Counted from the stretch's first letter, positions 17,896 to 27,280 are shown. The stretch: 64,000 nucleotides of DNA from Sphingosinicella sp. LHD-64 (GCF_031157375.1 NZ_JAVIFV010000001.1:682001-746000), one strand, 5' to 3'. Made by a program: numbers and translations. Notes: generated by a model not told the origin, from the letters alone.

Positions 17896-18666
17896 ATGTC
17901 GAGAAAGCGACACACACGTGCCGACGAGCCGTTCCTGATCGTGCGCACGCTCGCCTCGAACGCCCGCGCCGGCGAGATGGTGGATCGGCATCGTCACGAC
18001 TGGCACCAGCTCATCTATGCCTCGGCCGGTGTGCTGCACGTGTCGACGGAGCGGGGCGCCTGGATCGCGCCGCCGCACTGGGCCATCTGGGTCCCCGCCG
18101 GGGTCGAGCACGACATCCGCTTCGCCACCGGCGGCCGGCTGAGGACGATCTACCTGCGGCCGGATGTGAATGCGCAGCTGCCCCGGCAGTGCACCGTCGT
18201 GACGGTCTCGCCGTTGTTGCGGGAGCTGATCCTGAAGGCCGTGGATGTCGGCATGCTGGATCGTCGGGAGACGGTGGACCTGGCGCTTGCGACCCTGATC
18301 CTCGACGAATTCCGGCAATCCGGCACGCCGCCTTTCGCACTGCCGCAGCCGGAGAGCCCCGCCGCATCCCGCGCCGCCGCCCTGATCGCCGCTGGCGCAT
18401 CCCCGGCCCGAGACATGGCCGCGCTAGCCAAGGCAGCAGGGGCCGGCGTGCGGACGCTGGAGCGCCGGTTCCGCGCCGAGACCGGAATGAGCCCGGCGCA
18501 ATGGCGGCGGCACCGCGAGATGCTCGCCGCGCTCGAGCGGCTGGCGGGCGGCGCGGCGATCAAGGAGGTCGCCGACCATGCGGGCTACGCGGCGCCCAGC
18601 GCCTTCGTCGCCGCGTTCCGCCGGCAGTTCGGCGTCACCCCGGGCCGTTATTTCCAGGGCGGATAG
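17896..18666 (+). CDS. AraC-family transcriptional regulator with N-terminal cupin
   Basis: A 256-residue DNA-binding regulator. The N-terminal cupin carries HRHDWHQLIYASAGVLHV and WVPAGVEH; the C-terminal half has two helix-turn-helix units (AALAKAAGAGVRTLERRFRAETG and the second ending AFVAAFRRQFGVTPGRYF). Cupin-AraC proteins of this type usually sense small molecules and control an adjacent gene, which here could be the divergent VOC gene or the following DUF3089 gene. The ATG at 17896 starts MSRKRHTRADEPF; no strong Shine-Dalgarno is visible. Confidence 0.9.
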   Translation: MSRKRHTRADEPFLIVRTLASNARAGEMVDRHRHDWHQLIYASAGVLHVSTERGAWIAPPHWAIWVPAGVEHDIRFATGGRLRTIYLRPDVNAQLPRQCTVVTVSPLLRELILKAVDVGMLDRRETVDLALATLILDEFRQSGTPPFALPQPESPAASRAAALIAAGASPARDMAALAKAAGAGVRTLERRFRAETGMSPAQWRRHREMLAALERLAGGAAIKEVADHAGYAAPSAFVAAFRRQFGVTPGRYFQGG

Positions 18667-18693
18667 TCGGCGCCGCTTGCATGTGGCGCGTGC

Positions 18694-19860
18694 ATGCGCT
18701 TGAGGGCGCGGGTGGCAAAACGAAAGACCAGTCCGGCCGGCTGCTTCCTGTGGATCATCGCGGCGGCGATCGTCCTCGTCATCGTCGGCGCCTTCGCCTA
18801 CCGGATCTTCGAGAAGGATCTGATGCGCTGGGCGATGGTGCCGCGCGTGACCTTCGAGACGGGGCCGGCGCCGACCGAGGCGGCCTATGCCGGGGCGAAC
18901 CTCTGGATCGCGCGGCCCGACATCTCGAACAATCCGTCGCTGTGGACGCCCGAAAGCTTCCAGCCCACCGCCACGCCGCAGGTCTCGGTCTTCTTCATCC
19001 ACCCGACCAGTTTCCTCGAATCGACCCGCTGGAACGCGCCGCTCGACGATGCGGAGTCGCAGCAGCGCGCCGCCCTGTTCGTGCGCAGCCAAGCGAGCGC
19101 GTTCAACGGCGTCGGCGCGATCTGGGCGCCGAAATACCGCCAGGCGACGTTCGGCGCCTTCCTGACCACCGAGGACAATGCCCGCCGCGCGCTCGATTTC
19201 GCCTATCGCGACGTCTTGGCCGCCTATGAGGAGTTCCTCCGCCAGGCGCCGGCCGACCGGCCGATCCTGCTCGCCGCCCACAGCCAGGGCAGCCTGCACC
19301 TGATGCGCCTGCTCGAGGAGCGGGTTCGCGGCGCGCCAGAGGCGAACCGCATCGTCGCGGCCTATGTGATCGGCTGGCCGGTCTCGCAGGACGCCGACGT
19401 GCCCGCCATGCCGCTGCCGCTTTGCCGGCAGCCACAACAGGCGCGCTGCTTCCTCTCTTGGCAGAGCTTCTCCGAGCCGGCCGACCCGAGCCAGGTGACC
19501 GACGTCTATGACGCGTCGCGCGGGCCGACCGGCGTCAGCCGCGCCGGATCGCCGATGGTCTGCACCAATCCGCTCACCGGCGCGCGCGGCGGCGCGGCGG
19601 GCGCCGACCGCAACCTCGGCACGCTCGTCCCCGACGCGGACCTGAACGGCGCCGAGCTCCGCCGCGGCGTGGTCCCGGCGCGCTGCGACCTGCGCGGCTT
19701 CCTGCTGATTGGCGACAATGACGCGCTGCCCGACATGGGTCCCTATGCCCTGCCTGGGAACAACTATCACGTCTATGACTATGCCCTGTTCTGGGCGAAT
19801 ATCCGCGCCGACGTCGAACGCCGGCTGGCTTCGTTTCTCGGCGCGAATGAAAACCGCTAA
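18694..19860 (+). CDS. DUF3089 family alpha/beta-hydrolase-like protein
   Basis: A 388-residue protein with one N-terminal membrane anchor (GCFLWIIAAAIVLVIVGAFAY) and an exported alpha/beta-hydrolase-like domain. The nucleophile elbow HSQGS (in LLAAHSQGSLHLM) and the opening VSVFFIHPTSF match DUF3089. No substrate is known. A GTG at 18712 has a well-placed GAGGG 5 nt upstream and may be the true start, giving VAKRKTSPAG; the ATG at 18694 is the longest option. It follows the AraC gene by 27 nt and may share its transcript. Confidence 0.85.
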   Translation: MRLRARVAKRKTSPAGCFLWIIAAAIVLVIVGAFAYRIFEKDLMRWAMVPRVTFETGPAPTEAAYAGANLWIARPDISNNPSLWTPESFQPTATPQVSVFFIHPTSFLESTRWNAPLDDAESQQRAALFVRSQASAFNGVGAIWAPKYRQATFGAFLTTEDNARRALDFAYRDVLAAYEEFLRQAPADRPILLAAHSQGSLHLMRLLEERVRGAPEANRIVAAYVIGWPVSQDADVPAMPLPLCRQPQQARCFLSWQSFSEPADPSQVTDVYDASRGPTGVSRAGSPMVCTNPLTGARGGAAGADRNLGTLVPDADLNGAELRRGVVPARCDLRGFLLIGDNDALPDMGPYALPGNNYHVYDYALFWANIRADVERRLASFLGANENR

Positions 19861-19865
19861 CCGTC

Positions 19866-19964
19866 ATGCTGAACTCAGCATCCAGGGTCGCGCCGCGCGA
19901 TCGTCGGTGGATAGACATCGACTCCGGCGCGGCTCCCGGCTGGATCCTGAAACAAGTTCAGGAT
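19866..19964. repeat. paired palindromic repeat upstream of ruvX
   Basis: Two hairpins lie in the gap before ruvX: ATGCTGAACTCAGCAT at 19866-19881 and an 8-bp stem, ATCCTGAA/TTCAGGAT, at 19944-19964. They are flanked by GTC (left) and GAC (right) in inverted order. This is the REP-pair layout also seen at 35208-35305 and 47039-47133, though the sequence is of a different subtype. Confidence 0.7.
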
Positions 19965-19975
19965 GACGTGAACCC

Positions 19976-20443
19976 ATGACCGTCGTTGCCAATATCGCCG
20001 ACTTCCGCGACACACTGCCCGCGGGCGGGCGGCTGCTCGGGCTCGACGTCGGGACAAAGACGATCGGCACGGCGCTCTGCGACGCCCAGTGGACCATCGC
20101 CACCGCCGCCGAACTGATCCGCCGGACCAAATTCGGCAAGGACATGGAGGCCCTGAAGACGCTCGCCACCGCTCAGCAGGTGAAGGGCCTGGTCATCGGC
20201 TTGCCGCTCAATCTCGATGGCAGCGATTCGCCGCGCACCCAGTCGGTCCGCGCCTTCGCCCGCAACCTCGCGCCGCTTGCTCTCCCCATCCTGCTCTGGG
20301 ACGAACGCTGGTCGACCCAGGCGGTCACCCGCACCCTGATCGACGCCGACGCCAGCCGCGCCCGCCGCGCCGAACTCGTCGACAAGATGGCCGCCGCCTA
20401 TATCCTGCAAGGCGCGATCGATGCCTTGACCATGAGTATGTAA
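19976..20443 (+). CDS. ruvX: putative pre-16S rRNA nuclease / Holliday junction resolvase-like YqgF
   Basis: A 155-residue RNase H-fold protein of the YqgF/RuvX family, implicated in 16S rRNA 5' maturation and possibly junction resolution. Acidic positions are visible: Asp in [10 protein letters not shown], Glu in LWDERWST and Asp in [21 protein letters not shown] is also conserved. The length is normal. In many alphaproteobacteria it sits near gatC or pyrB; here it is followed by the S9 peptidase after 46 nt. Confidence 0.95.
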   Translation: MTVVANIADFRDTLPAGGRLLGLDVGTKTIGTALCDAQWTIATAAELIRRTKFGKDMEALKTLATAQQVKGLVIGLPLNLDGSDSPRTQSVRAFARNLAPLALPILLWDERWSTQAVTRTLIDADASRARRAELVDKMAAAYILQGAIDALTMSM

Positions 20444-20448
20444 CCAAA

Positions 20449-20473
20449 TATCATCTGTGTTATGTAAATGATA
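20449..20473. promoter_or_regulatory. inverted repeat TATCAT-N13-ATGATA in the S9 peptidase leader
   Basis: TATCAT at 20449-20454 and ATGATA at 20468-20473 lie 17 nt ahead of the peptidase start, in a short AT-rich patch. The arrangement could be an operator or part of a promoter. No regulator can be named. Confidence 0.25.
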
Positions 20474-20489
20474 CACTAGGGGGATCACA

Positions 20490-22415
20490 ATGCGTATTCG
20501 CTTCACCGCCGCCTTGCTCGCCGGCACCATGCTGGCATTCGGACCCGCGACCATGACCCAGGCCCAGACCACCCCGGCCGCCGCGCCGGCGCAGCCGGCC
20601 CGCTACACCGCACAGCAGTTCTTCGAGACGACCAGCTACGGCATGGCCGCCGCCGACGGGATCGCCTTCTCCAGTGACGGCCGCAGCCTGCTGATCAGCT
20701 CGGACCGCAGCGGCGTGTTCAACGTCTACGCCCTCCCCGTCGCCGGCGGCGAGCCGGTCCAGATCACCCGCTCGACCACCAATGCGAACATGGCGGTCAG
20801 CTATTTCCCGAACGACGATCGCCTGCTCTTCACCGCCGATCAGGGCGGCAACGAGCTCAACCATCTCTACGTCCGCCTGCCCGACGGCACGGAGCGCGAC
20901 CTGACCCCGGGCGAGAACCTCAAGGCGACCTTCCACAGCTGGAGCGCCGACGGCCGCACCTTCTACGTCAGCACCAACGAGCGCGATCCGCAGGCGTTCG
21001 ATGTCTACGCCTATGACGCCGCGAGCTACGAGCGCCGGATGATCTTCCGCAATCCGGGCGGCTTCTACCCCGGCGAGATCACCCAGGACGGCCGCTATAT
21101 CTCGCTGGTCAAGCCCAACACCAGCGCCGACAGCGACGTCTATCTCGCCGAGGCCGGCAGCGAAGCCGCACCGCGGCACGTCACGCCGCACCAGGGCAAT
21201 GTCGCCTTCAGCACCTACGGCTTCACCCCCGACAGCCGGTCGCTGGTCTATGCGACCAACGAGACCAGCGAGTTCGACCAGGCGTGGACCTATGACGTCG
21301 CCGGCGGGGAGCGCCGTCCGCTCGTCCAGGCCGACTGGGACGTGACCGCGATCGCCTTCTCGTCCTCGGGCCGCTACCGCGTGCAGGCGATCAACGCCGA
21401 CGCCTCGACCCGGCTCACCATCACCGACACCCGCACCGACCGGCCGGTGACGCTCGCCGGCGTGCCGGAGGGCGATCTCGGCGGTGTCCGGTTCAGCCGC
21501 GACGAGCGCCGTGTCGCCTTCACCGTGATGTCGGACACCTCGCCGACCGATATCTTCATCACCGACCTTGCCACCGGCCAGGCGCAGCGGATGACCCGAG
21601 CGCTCAACCCGGCGATCGACGAGAGCCAGTTGGTCGAGGCCAGCGTGGCGCGTTTCCGCTCCTATGACGGGCTCGAGGTGCCGGGCATCCTCTATCGCCC
21701 GCGCGAGGCGAGCGCGGGTCGGCCGGTGCCGGCGATCGTGCTGGTCCACGGCGGGCCGGGCGGCCAGAGCCGGCGCGGCTATTCGGCGATGACCCAGCAT
21801 CTCGTGAACCACGGCTATGCGGTCTACGCGATCAACAACCGCGGCTCGTCCGGCTACGGCAAGACCTTCTTCCACATGGACGACCGCCGCCACGGCGACG
21901 TCGATCTCAGGGACGTGATCGCCGCGCGCGACTGGCTCGCCGGGCAGGACTGGATCAGCGACCGCGTCGCGGTGATGGGCGGCTCCTACGGCGGCTACAT
22001 GACCGCTGCCGCGATGGCCTTCTATCCCACCACCTTCGATGCCGGCATCGACATTTTCGGAGTCACCAACTGGGTGCGCACCTTGGAATCGATCCCGGCC
22101 TGGTGGGGCGCCCAGCGCGCGGCCCTCTATGACGAGATGGGCGATCCCGCCAACGACGCGACCCGCCACCGCGCGATCTCGCCGCTCTTCCACGCGAACC
22201 GGATCCAGCGGCCGATGCTGGTCATCCAGGGCGCCAACGACCCGCGCGTGCTCCAGGTCGAGAGTGACGAGCTGGTCGCCGCGATCCGCGCCAACAACGT
22301 GCCGGTGGATTATGTGGTTTTCCCGGATGAGGGCCACGGCTTCCTGAGGAAGCAGAACCGCATCGACGCGTCCGAGGCCTATCTCAGGTTCCTGAACCAG
22401 TATCTGCGGCGCTGA
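20490..22415 (+). CDS. S9-family (prolyl oligopeptidase-type) serine peptidase, exported
   Basis: A 641-residue exported peptidase. After a signal peptide (MRIRFTAALLAGTMLAFGPA...) come a seven-bladed-propeller-like region (WD40-type repeats such as DGIAFSSDGRSLLISSDRSG) and a C-terminal alpha/beta hydrolase domain. The nucleophile is Ser499 in GGSYGGYM; Asp in NDPRVLQ and His in DEGHGFL complete the triad. S9 enzymes cleave short peptides, often dipeptides or after proline. GGGGG lies 8 nt ahead of the ATG. No secretion partner is adjacent; periplasmic peptide scavenging is a reasonable guess. Confidence 0.93.
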   Translation: MRIRFTAALLAGTMLAFGPATMTQAQTTPAAAPAQPARYTAQQFFETTSYGMAAADGIAFSSDGRSLLISSDRSGVFNVYALPVAGGEPVQITRSTTNANMAVSYFPNDDRLLFTADQGGNELNHLYVRLPDGTERDLTPGENLKATFHSWSADGRTFYVSTNERDPQAFDVYAYDAASYERRMIFRNPGGFYPGEITQDGRYISLVKPNTSADSDVYLAEAGSEAAPRHVTPHQGNVAFSTYGFTPDSRSLVYATNETSEFDQAWTYDVAGGERRPLVQADWDVTAIAFSSSGRYRVQAINADASTRLTITDTRTDRPVTLAGVPEGDLGGVRFSRDERRVAFTVMSDTSPTDIFITDLATGQAQRMTRALNPAIDESQLVEASVARFRSYDGLEVPGILYRPREASAGRPVPAIVLVHGGPGGQSRRGYSAMTQHLVNHGYAVYAINNRGSSGYGKTFFHMDDRRHGDVDLRDVIAARDWLAGQDWISDRVAVMGGSYGGYMTAAAMAFYPTTFDAGIDIFGVTNWVRTLESIPAWWGAQRAALYDEMGDPANDATRHRAISPLFHANRIQRPMLVIQGANDPRVLQVESDELVAAIRANNVPVDYVVFPDEGHGFLRKQNRIDASEAYLRFLNQYLRR

Positions 22416-22431
22416 CGACGCCCCGGCAGCG

Positions 22432-22578
22432 TCAGAGCCAGACGCTGCAAGGCGCTCCGTCGTTCTTTTCGGTGCGGTCCGGTCCCCTCGGCGGCGGCTC
22501 CGCCTTGCGCTCCTGCGGAAGGCGGAACAGCCCGATGCCCGGGGCACGGACCCGCTCGTTCTCGCGTTCCGGCTTCAC
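22432..22578 (-). CDS. possible 48-aa protein, hypothetical
   Basis: A GTG-started frame encoding VKPERENERVRAPGIGLFRL... and ending with CSVWL, strongly charged and Pro-rich. AGGAG lies 9 nt before the GTG. It fills most of the 317-nt gap between the S9 peptidase and pyrB, running on the opposite strand. There is no recognised family; it may be spurious. Confidence 0.35.
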   Translation of the reverse strand: MKPERENERVRAPGIGLFRLPQERKAEPPPRGPDRTEKNDGAPCSVWL

Positions 22579-22732
22579 CTCATATGCTCCTGTCAAATGG
22601 GCGCTGGCGTGATGCGATTTCCCCGCCGGCGCAACAAGTTGCCGTCGTCGAAAGTGCCGGATTGATCGATAAAACCGCCACCGGTCCGACTCCGCTTGAG
22701 TCGGGCGGATAGCGTGCTAGAGCGCGGCTTTG

Positions 22733-23665
22733 ATGACAACAGCCTTCCCCCACCGGCATCTCCTCGGCATCGAGGGGCTGTCCGCCGCCGATCTCGCCCT
22801 CATCCTCGACGAAGCCGAGCCGTGGGTCGATTTCAACCGCGGCGCCCGCAAGGCGGACGACCGGCTCGCCGGCCTCACCCAGATCAACGCCTTCTTCGAA
22901 AATTCGACCCGGACGATGTTCTCGTTCGAAATCGCCGGCAAACGGCTCGGCGCGCAAGTCTCCGGCTTCCATCCCGCCGCCTCGAGCGTCCGCAAGGGCG
23001 AGAGCCTGATCGACACCGCGCTGACCCTCAACGCGATGGGTCCGGACCTGCTCGTCATCCGCCACGAGGCGAACGGCGCCGCAGCCGACGTCGCGGCGGT
23101 AATGGACTGCCCGGTGATCAACGCCGGTGACGGGCGCGGCGAGCATCCCACCCAGGCGCTGCTCGACGCGCTGGCGATCCGCCGCCGATTCGGCCGGATC
23201 GAGGGGCTCAGGATCGTGATCTGCGGCGACATCGCCCACAGCCGCGTCGCCAATTCGAACCTCAGGTCGCTGCCGCTGCTCGGCGCGGAGGTGCGGGTCG
23301 CCGGCCCCGCGGCGCTGCTGCCCCCGTCACTGCCCGCCGGCATCGAAGCGACCACCGACTTCGATGCCGCCCTCGACGGCACCGACGTGGTGATGATGCT
23401 GCGCATCCAGCGCGAGCGGCTGGAGGACGGCGTCGCCGACGCGCTCGGCGACTATCACGCCCGCTACGGCCTCACCCGCGACCGCCTCGCCCGCGCCGCC
23501 CCGCACGCCGCGGTGATGCACCCCGGCCCGATGAACCGCGGCGTCGAGATCGTCGGCGACGTCGCCGACGACCGCGAACGCTCGCTCATCCTCGACCAGG
23601 TCGAGCTCGGCGTGGCGGTCCGCATGGCCTGTCTCGACCTGCTGACGCGGGAACGGCGGGGCTAG
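22733..23665 (+). CDS. pyrB: aspartate carbamoyltransferase catalytic subunit
   Basis: PyrB joins carbamoyl phosphate and aspartate to carbamoyl-aspartate in pyrimidine synthesis. The 310 residues contain the carbamoyl-phosphate motif [13 protein letters not shown] (Ser58-Thr59-Arg60-Thr61), HPTQALLD and HPGPMNRG. The ATG at 22733 is preferred to the TTG one codon earlier. In many relatives pyrC follows directly, but here the next gene is an unrelated convergent one. No regulatory pyrI is seen. Confidence 0.96.
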   Translation: MTTAFPHRHLLGIEGLSAADLALILDEAEPWVDFNRGARKADDRLAGLTQINAFFENSTRTMFSFEIAGKRLGAQVSGFHPAASSVRKGESLIDTALTLNAMGPDLLVIRHEANGAAADVAAVMDCPVINAGDGRGEHPTQALLDALAIRRRFGRIEGLRIVICGDIAHSRVANSNLRSLPLLGAEVRVAGPAALLPPSLPAGIEATTDFDAALDGTDVVMMLRIQRERLEDGVADALGDYHARYGLTRDRLARAAPHAAVMHPGPMNRGVEIVGDVADDRERSLILDQVELGVAVRMACLDLLTRERRG

Positions 23666-23729
23666 ACGAAGAGTCAAAAAATGTCTGCGATGGGTGATAA
23701 GCGGACATTCCGAGACCAGCCCTGCCACG

Positions 23730-24215
23730 CTATTGGCCAGCCCTTCGGGCGGGAACATTGGATCGAAGGAAAGCAATGATCCGGCGCACTTCTGCGTCAG
23801 CTTGGTCGTCAGGCAGTGGTGCGATGCCTTGTGCGATCGCCAGGATCGCGTGCCTCGGCGCAGAACCAAAAGGAACCACCATCCAGTAGGCGATACGTTC
23901 CGTAAATTCTCTGCGGCCGAGCAGCGTTCGCCCATCGGGGAGTGGCGCGTAGAAATAGCTGTCGCCATGAGACGGATTGACCAGGCTGAGGTAGCGTAGC
24001 GTCAGAGGCGGTCCGCCTTCTTGGGTTAGTCCCAAGGCATCGGTCACGCGATGATCCGAGGCACGATCAGCGCCATCGCGTGCCAAGCGCTCCGCTAGAT
24101 ACGAAAGCTCCGCTGATGTGATGTGGACGCCCCGCGGCTCCTGCCATGCGATGACAGGCGATGGCAAAGCAATGCCCAAGAACAAACCGATGAGAAGCGC
24201 AGGTGATGCTCGCAT
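23730..24215 (-). CDS. hypothetical secreted protein
   Basis: A 161-residue protein with a signal peptide (MRASPALLIGLFLGIALPSPVIA) and a soluble domain of mixed structure (RYLSLVNPSHGDSYFYAPLP, TERIAYWMVVPFGS). No family is recognised. The gene and its upstream 200 nt are visibly less GC-rich than the neighbours, and it stands alone between pyrB and the SPOR operon, which hints at later acquisition. Its C-terminal RRIIAFLRSN could form a helix. Secretion is inferred from the signal peptide only. Confidence 0.7.
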   Translation of the reverse strand: MRASPALLIGLFLGIALPSPVIAWQEPRGVHITSAELSYLAERLARDGADRASDHRVTDALGLTQEGGPPLTLRYLSLVNPSHGDSYFYAPLPDGRTLLGRREFTERIAYWMVVPFGSAPRHAILAIAQGIAPLPDDQADAEVRRIIAFLRSNVPARRAGQ

Positions 24216-24420
24216 GACAGTAGCGTGCCGGAACGGAGGTAAGTCCGCAACGGTCGAAAGCAGACGCTACCGATTGTTGGATACAAATAGGATTTCGTCT
24301 GACAGGCTCGTCATGAGTCGGGCATTGCCCGGCTCGCCGGCTCCTTGAAACGTCGAAGTCACCGGGCCCGCGCTTCGGCCGAACGCCTGTCTCAACCCTT
24401 TCGCTTTCCCTGTTCTGCAG

Positions 24421-24455
24421 GCCCATGGCCAGTAGGAACATTGGGAACATTCGCC
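24421..24455 (+). repeat. 35-nt dispersed repeat, copy 1
   Basis: The element contains GCCCATGGCCAGT followed by AACATTGGGAACATTCGCC. It matches the complement of 31618-31652 at 33 of 35 positions. The core carries a direct repeat of GAACATT. No coding role is apparent. Confidence 0.75.
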
Positions 24456-24495
24456 CGATCCGCTACGGCGCGCTTCGAGAAGCGCACCAATGGAA

Positions 24496-24528
24496 AAGGG
24501 CGGCTGGTCTTGGCCACCAGCCGCCCTT
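24496..24528 (-). terminator. rho-independent terminator of the parA-RHH-SPOR operon
   Basis: A perfect 13-bp stem, AAGGGCGGCTGGT at 24496-24508 and its complement at 24516-24528, with a 7-nt loop. Read on the minus strand it is followed by TTTTCC and lies 23 nt beyond the stop of the TPR/SPOR gene. Confidence 0.8.
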
Positions 24529-24550
24529 CCAAAGAGGAGACGAGGCTCCC

Positions 24551-25966
24551 CTAGACGTTGCGCGTGCGGCCGTTGGCGTAGCGGGCGGCCCAGCGGATCG
24601 AGGCGTCGCCGGCATTGCCGCGCACGAAGCAGGCGCCGCCGCGGGCACGGATCGCGCCGCACAGGCGCTGCGCGTCGCTTTGGCTGGCGAAGCCGGCGAC
24701 GGCGACGCGGTGCAGCGTGCGGCCTTCATGATCGATCGTCGCGGTGAGCGGCGCATAGGGCGTGAGGCCGAAGCGGCGCTGCGTCTCGACCCAGGCGCGC
24801 TCGGCATTGGCCTCGTTCGAGAAGGCGCCAAGCTGGACGACATAGCGGCTGGTGCCGGTGCGCACCGCGGGTGCGCTGGCCGGGCGCGGCGCGGCGCGGC
24901 GGAACACCGGCGCGGGCGGCAGCGACGCCGCCGCGGTGCGCACGACAGCCGGTGCCGGCTGGTTCAGCGCCTGTGCAGCGAGGACGTACTGCACCTCGGC
25001 CTCGCTCGGGGCTTCGATCGGAGCCTGGGGCGCAGGCGTGTAGTAGGTGGGCGCTTCGGCTGCAGCGACCTCGACGGGCGCGGGCGCCGCTTCAGGCGCC
25101 GGCAGACCCCAATCCGACACCGTTTCGGCCGCAGCCGTGTAGGCAACGGGCGCCGGTGCGGCTTCGACCTGCGCGGGCGCAGGCACCGCCTCGGCGACCT
25201 GGATCGGCGTCGGGGCCGGCTGCGAGAGCGCGAGCCGGACCGGCTGGCCCGGATCCTGGACCGGGGTCACGCCGAGCAGACTGGCGAGACGGGTCGGGCC
25301 GGCATCGGGACGCGCCATCGCCGCCCACTGGGTCATGCGATTCGGCAGCGCCGCCGGGGAGATGTCTTGCGCGGCGATCGCGCGGGCGCGGCGCCAATCG
25401 CCCGAGAGCGCATAAGACAGCGCGAGATTCTGACGGACGCGTGCGGTCGCGCTCTGGCTGCGCGCCAGCGGCTCAAGCAGCTCGATCGCCCGGTCGGTGC
25501 TGCCGGCGAGCGCATAGGCAAGGCCGAGATCGGCGCCCGAGGCGCGGCCCTCGAGCTCGGCGAGCTGGCCGAGCGCCACGGCGTTCTGGCCGAGCGCGAT
25601 CTGGGTGAGCGCGAAGCTCATGCCGGCACGGATGTTGGCCGGATCCAGCTCGATCACGTCGGCGAAGGTGGCGCGGGCCGATTCGAAGCGGCCGCTCTTG
25701 AGATAGACGTCGGCGAGGGCGAGCCGATAACCGGCGTCGCGCGGCGCCAGCGCAACCGCCTGCTCCATCGCGCCGAGCGCTTCGGCCAGATTGCCCTGCC
25801 CGGCGGCGCGGATCGCCTGCTCATGCAATTGCGCGGCCTGGACATTGGCCGGCGCGGCCGCCTGGCCGCTGCCGCGACGCATCGCGCCGGACTGGGTGCT
25901 GCCGGCGGCCATCGTCAGGCTGACGATGATCGTCGACGCGGCGATCTTGAACGCGGTCTTGTTCAT
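24551..25966 (-). CDS. TPR and SPOR domain protein, exported
   Basis: A 471-residue protein: signal peptide (MNKTAFKIAASTIIVSLTMAAG), TPR-type repeats at about residues 40-200 (HEQAIRAAGQGNLAEALGAM, LALADVYLKSGRFESA), a long Pro/Ala-rich linker (about 240-370) and a C-terminal SPOR domain (SRYVVQLGAFSNEANAERAW to about 455). SPOR domains bind denuded septal peptidoglycan, so the protein is probably periplasmic and recruited to division or growth sites. It is the last gene of the operon with parA and the RHH-like gene, followed by a strong terminator. Confidence 0.88.
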   Translation of the reverse strand: MNKTAFKIAASTIIVSLTMAAGSTQSGAMRRGSGQAAAPANVQAAQLHEQAIRAAGQGNLAEALGAMEQAVALAPRDAGYRLALADVYLKSGRFESARATFADVIELDPANIRAGMSFALTQIALGQNAVALGQLAELEGRASGADLGLAYALAGSTDRAIELLEPLARSQSATARVRQNLALSYALSGDWRRARAIAAQDISPAALPNRMTQWAAMARPDAGPTRLASLLGVTPVQDPGQPVRLALSQPAPTPIQVAEAVPAPAQVEAAPAPVAYTAAAETVSDWGLPAPEAAPAPVEVAAAEAPTYYTPAPQAPIEAPSEAEVQYVLAAQALNQPAPAVVRTAAASLPPAPVFRRAAPRPASAPAVRTGTSRYVVQLGAFSNEANAERAWVETQRRFGLTPYAPLTATIDHEGRTLHRVAVAGFASQSDAQRLCGAIRARGGACFVRGNAGDASIRWAARYANGRTRNV

Positions 25967-25983
25967 CTTCCCCCTCCGGTTCG

Positions 25984-26544
25984 TCAGCTGCGCTTGGCGC
26001 TGGCGGGCACCCGCTCGGCGAGTGCGTCGACCTCGGGCAGCGAGGCCAGGAAATCGTCGAGCGCGCCGGTCACGATCTGCTGGGCCGAGCGACCAGTGAC
26101 CGCGCAGGCGAGCCTGAGCTTCAGGTGACGCTCGGCATCGAGGCGCAGCGTGAACGCGGCCTTCCTACCGGCCGGCGCGGCGGCCACCGCGGGCCGCTGC
26201 GGCAGCGCCAGAACCTTGGCCTTCTTGCGCGGCTTCGCGGCCTCGACCGGTGCCTCGTCCTCGACCTCGTCGGCATCGAAATGCTCGGCGATCGCGCGGC
26301 GCTGGGCGGCGACCGGTTGGTCCTCGTCGCCCTTGGGCAGCGGGGTCAGCGCCGAGATCGAGCTCGGCACATGTTCGGGATAGAAGTCGGCGGGCTCGTC
26401 GGCGGCGACCGGCGCCTGCTGGCCCATGTCGTTCCAGCCGAGATCCTCGAAACCGGTATAGCCTTGCGGACGCATGGCCGGCCGGGCGGTGCCCTTGCGG
26501 GCCAGCAGCCCCGAGGAGAGCGAGGCGTAGCGAGCTTCGTTCAC
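25984..26544 (-). CDS. ParA-associated protein with C-terminal ribbon-helix-helix-like domain
   Basis: A 186-residue protein with a disordered N-terminal two thirds (Pro/Glu/Ala-rich, with a basic AKPRKKAKVLALPQRP stretch) and a compact C-terminal domain, AAFTLRLDAERHLKLRLACA... to LDDFLASLP. A single strand followed by two helices is the ribbon-helix-helix pattern. It lies 13 nt after parA and 17 nt before the TPR/SPOR gene. By analogy with plasmid ParA partners it could be the DNA- or cargo-binding partner of the ATPase, but this is inference. The conserved N-terminal SGLLARKGTARPAMR may be a ParA-stimulating peptide. Confidence 0.65.
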   Translation of the reverse strand: MNEARYASLSSGLLARKGTARPAMRPQGYTGFEDLGWNDMGQQAPVAADEPADFYPEHVPSSISALTPLPKGDEDQPVAAQRRAIAEHFDADEVEDEAPVEAAKPRKKAKVLALPQRPAVAAAPAGRKAAFTLRLDAERHLKLRLACAVTGRSAQQIVTGALDDFLASLPEVDALAERVPASAKRS

Positions 26545-26557
26545 TGCACGTCCCCCC

Positions 26558-27280
26558 TCACTGGCCGATCACGCGGCGGCCGAAGCCGGACGCGGGACGC
26601 TGCGCCATCGCATGCGGCACCGGGCCGGACGCGGGGGCGGAAAAGACGGTGCGGCGGAAATTCTTCTCGAGTCGGTCGGCGACATAGTCCCAGAGCTCAG
26701 CCACTTCGCGGGCCGATTTGCCGCCGGGATCCACCTCCATCACCGTGCGGCCGTCGATCATCGAGGCGGCGAAGTCGGTGCGATGGTGAAGCGTGACGGG
26801 TGCGACGGTGCCGTGCTGCGACAGCGCGATCGCGGCCTCGAACGTGATCTTGGCCTTGGGCGTCGCCGCGTTGACGACGAAGATGAGCGGTTTGCCGGCC
26901 CGTTCGCACAGGTCGACGGTGGCGCCGACGGCGCGCAGATCGTGAGGGCTGGGGCGGGTCGGGATGACAATCAGTTCGGCGACCTGGATGACGCTCTGGA
27001 TCGCCATGGTGATGGCGGGGGGCGTATCGACCACCGCCAGGCGGAAACCCTGCTGGCGCAACACTTCGAGATCGGAGCCGAGGCGCGCGACCGTGGTCTG
27101 GGCGAAGGCCGGCATCTCGTCCTCGCGCTCGTTCCACCAGTCGGCGAGCGAGCCTTGCGGGTCGATGTCGATCAGGCAGACCGGACCGTAGCCGGCGCGC
27201 TGCGCCTGCACCGCAAGATGGCCGGACAGGGTGGTCTTCCCCGAGCCGCCTTTCTGGGAAGAGAGGGCCAGAACGCGCAT
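26558..27280 (-). CDS. ParA/MinD-family ATPase
   Basis: A 240-residue deviant Walker-A ATPase: KGGSGKTT with the signature Lys10 and Lys15, Walker A' at LIDIDPQGSLADWW, and switch II at VVDTPPA. Such proteins dimerise on ATP binding and use the nucleoid or membrane as a track to position DNA or protein cargo. It is not next to a parB gene or oriC marker, so it is an orphan ParA. Co-transcription with an RHH-like protein and a SPOR protein suggests a cell-envelope or division-linked cargo. The start MRVLALSSQK is at 27280. Confidence 0.92.
   Translation of the reverse strand: MRVLALSSQKGGSGKTTLSGHLAVQAQRAGYGPVCLIDIDPQGSLADWWNEREDEMPAFAQTTVARLGSDLEVLRQQGFRLAVVDTPPAITMAIQSVIQVAELIVIPTRPSPHDLRAVGATVDLCERAGKPLIFVVNAATPKAKITFEAAIALSQHGTVAPVTLHHRTDFAASMIDGRTVMEVDPGGKSAREVAELWDYVADRLEKNFRRTVFSAPASGPVPHAMAQRPASGFGRRVIGQ

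Larger units (their letters stand above)
24216..24550. other. 335-nt intergenic region with repeat copy and terminator
   Basis: There is no convincing gene. It should contain the promoter of the secreted-protein gene (minus strand), one copy of a 35-nt dispersed element at 24421-24455, and the terminator of the SPOR operon at 24496-24528. Reading frames here lack ribosome binding sites and homology. Confidence 0.6.

Noticed and set aside
20460-22547. 695-codon minus-strand frame opposite the S9 peptidase
   Set aside because: Rich in Arg/Val/Asp/His without any motif; the plus-strand signal peptide, propeller and catalytic triad are convincing.
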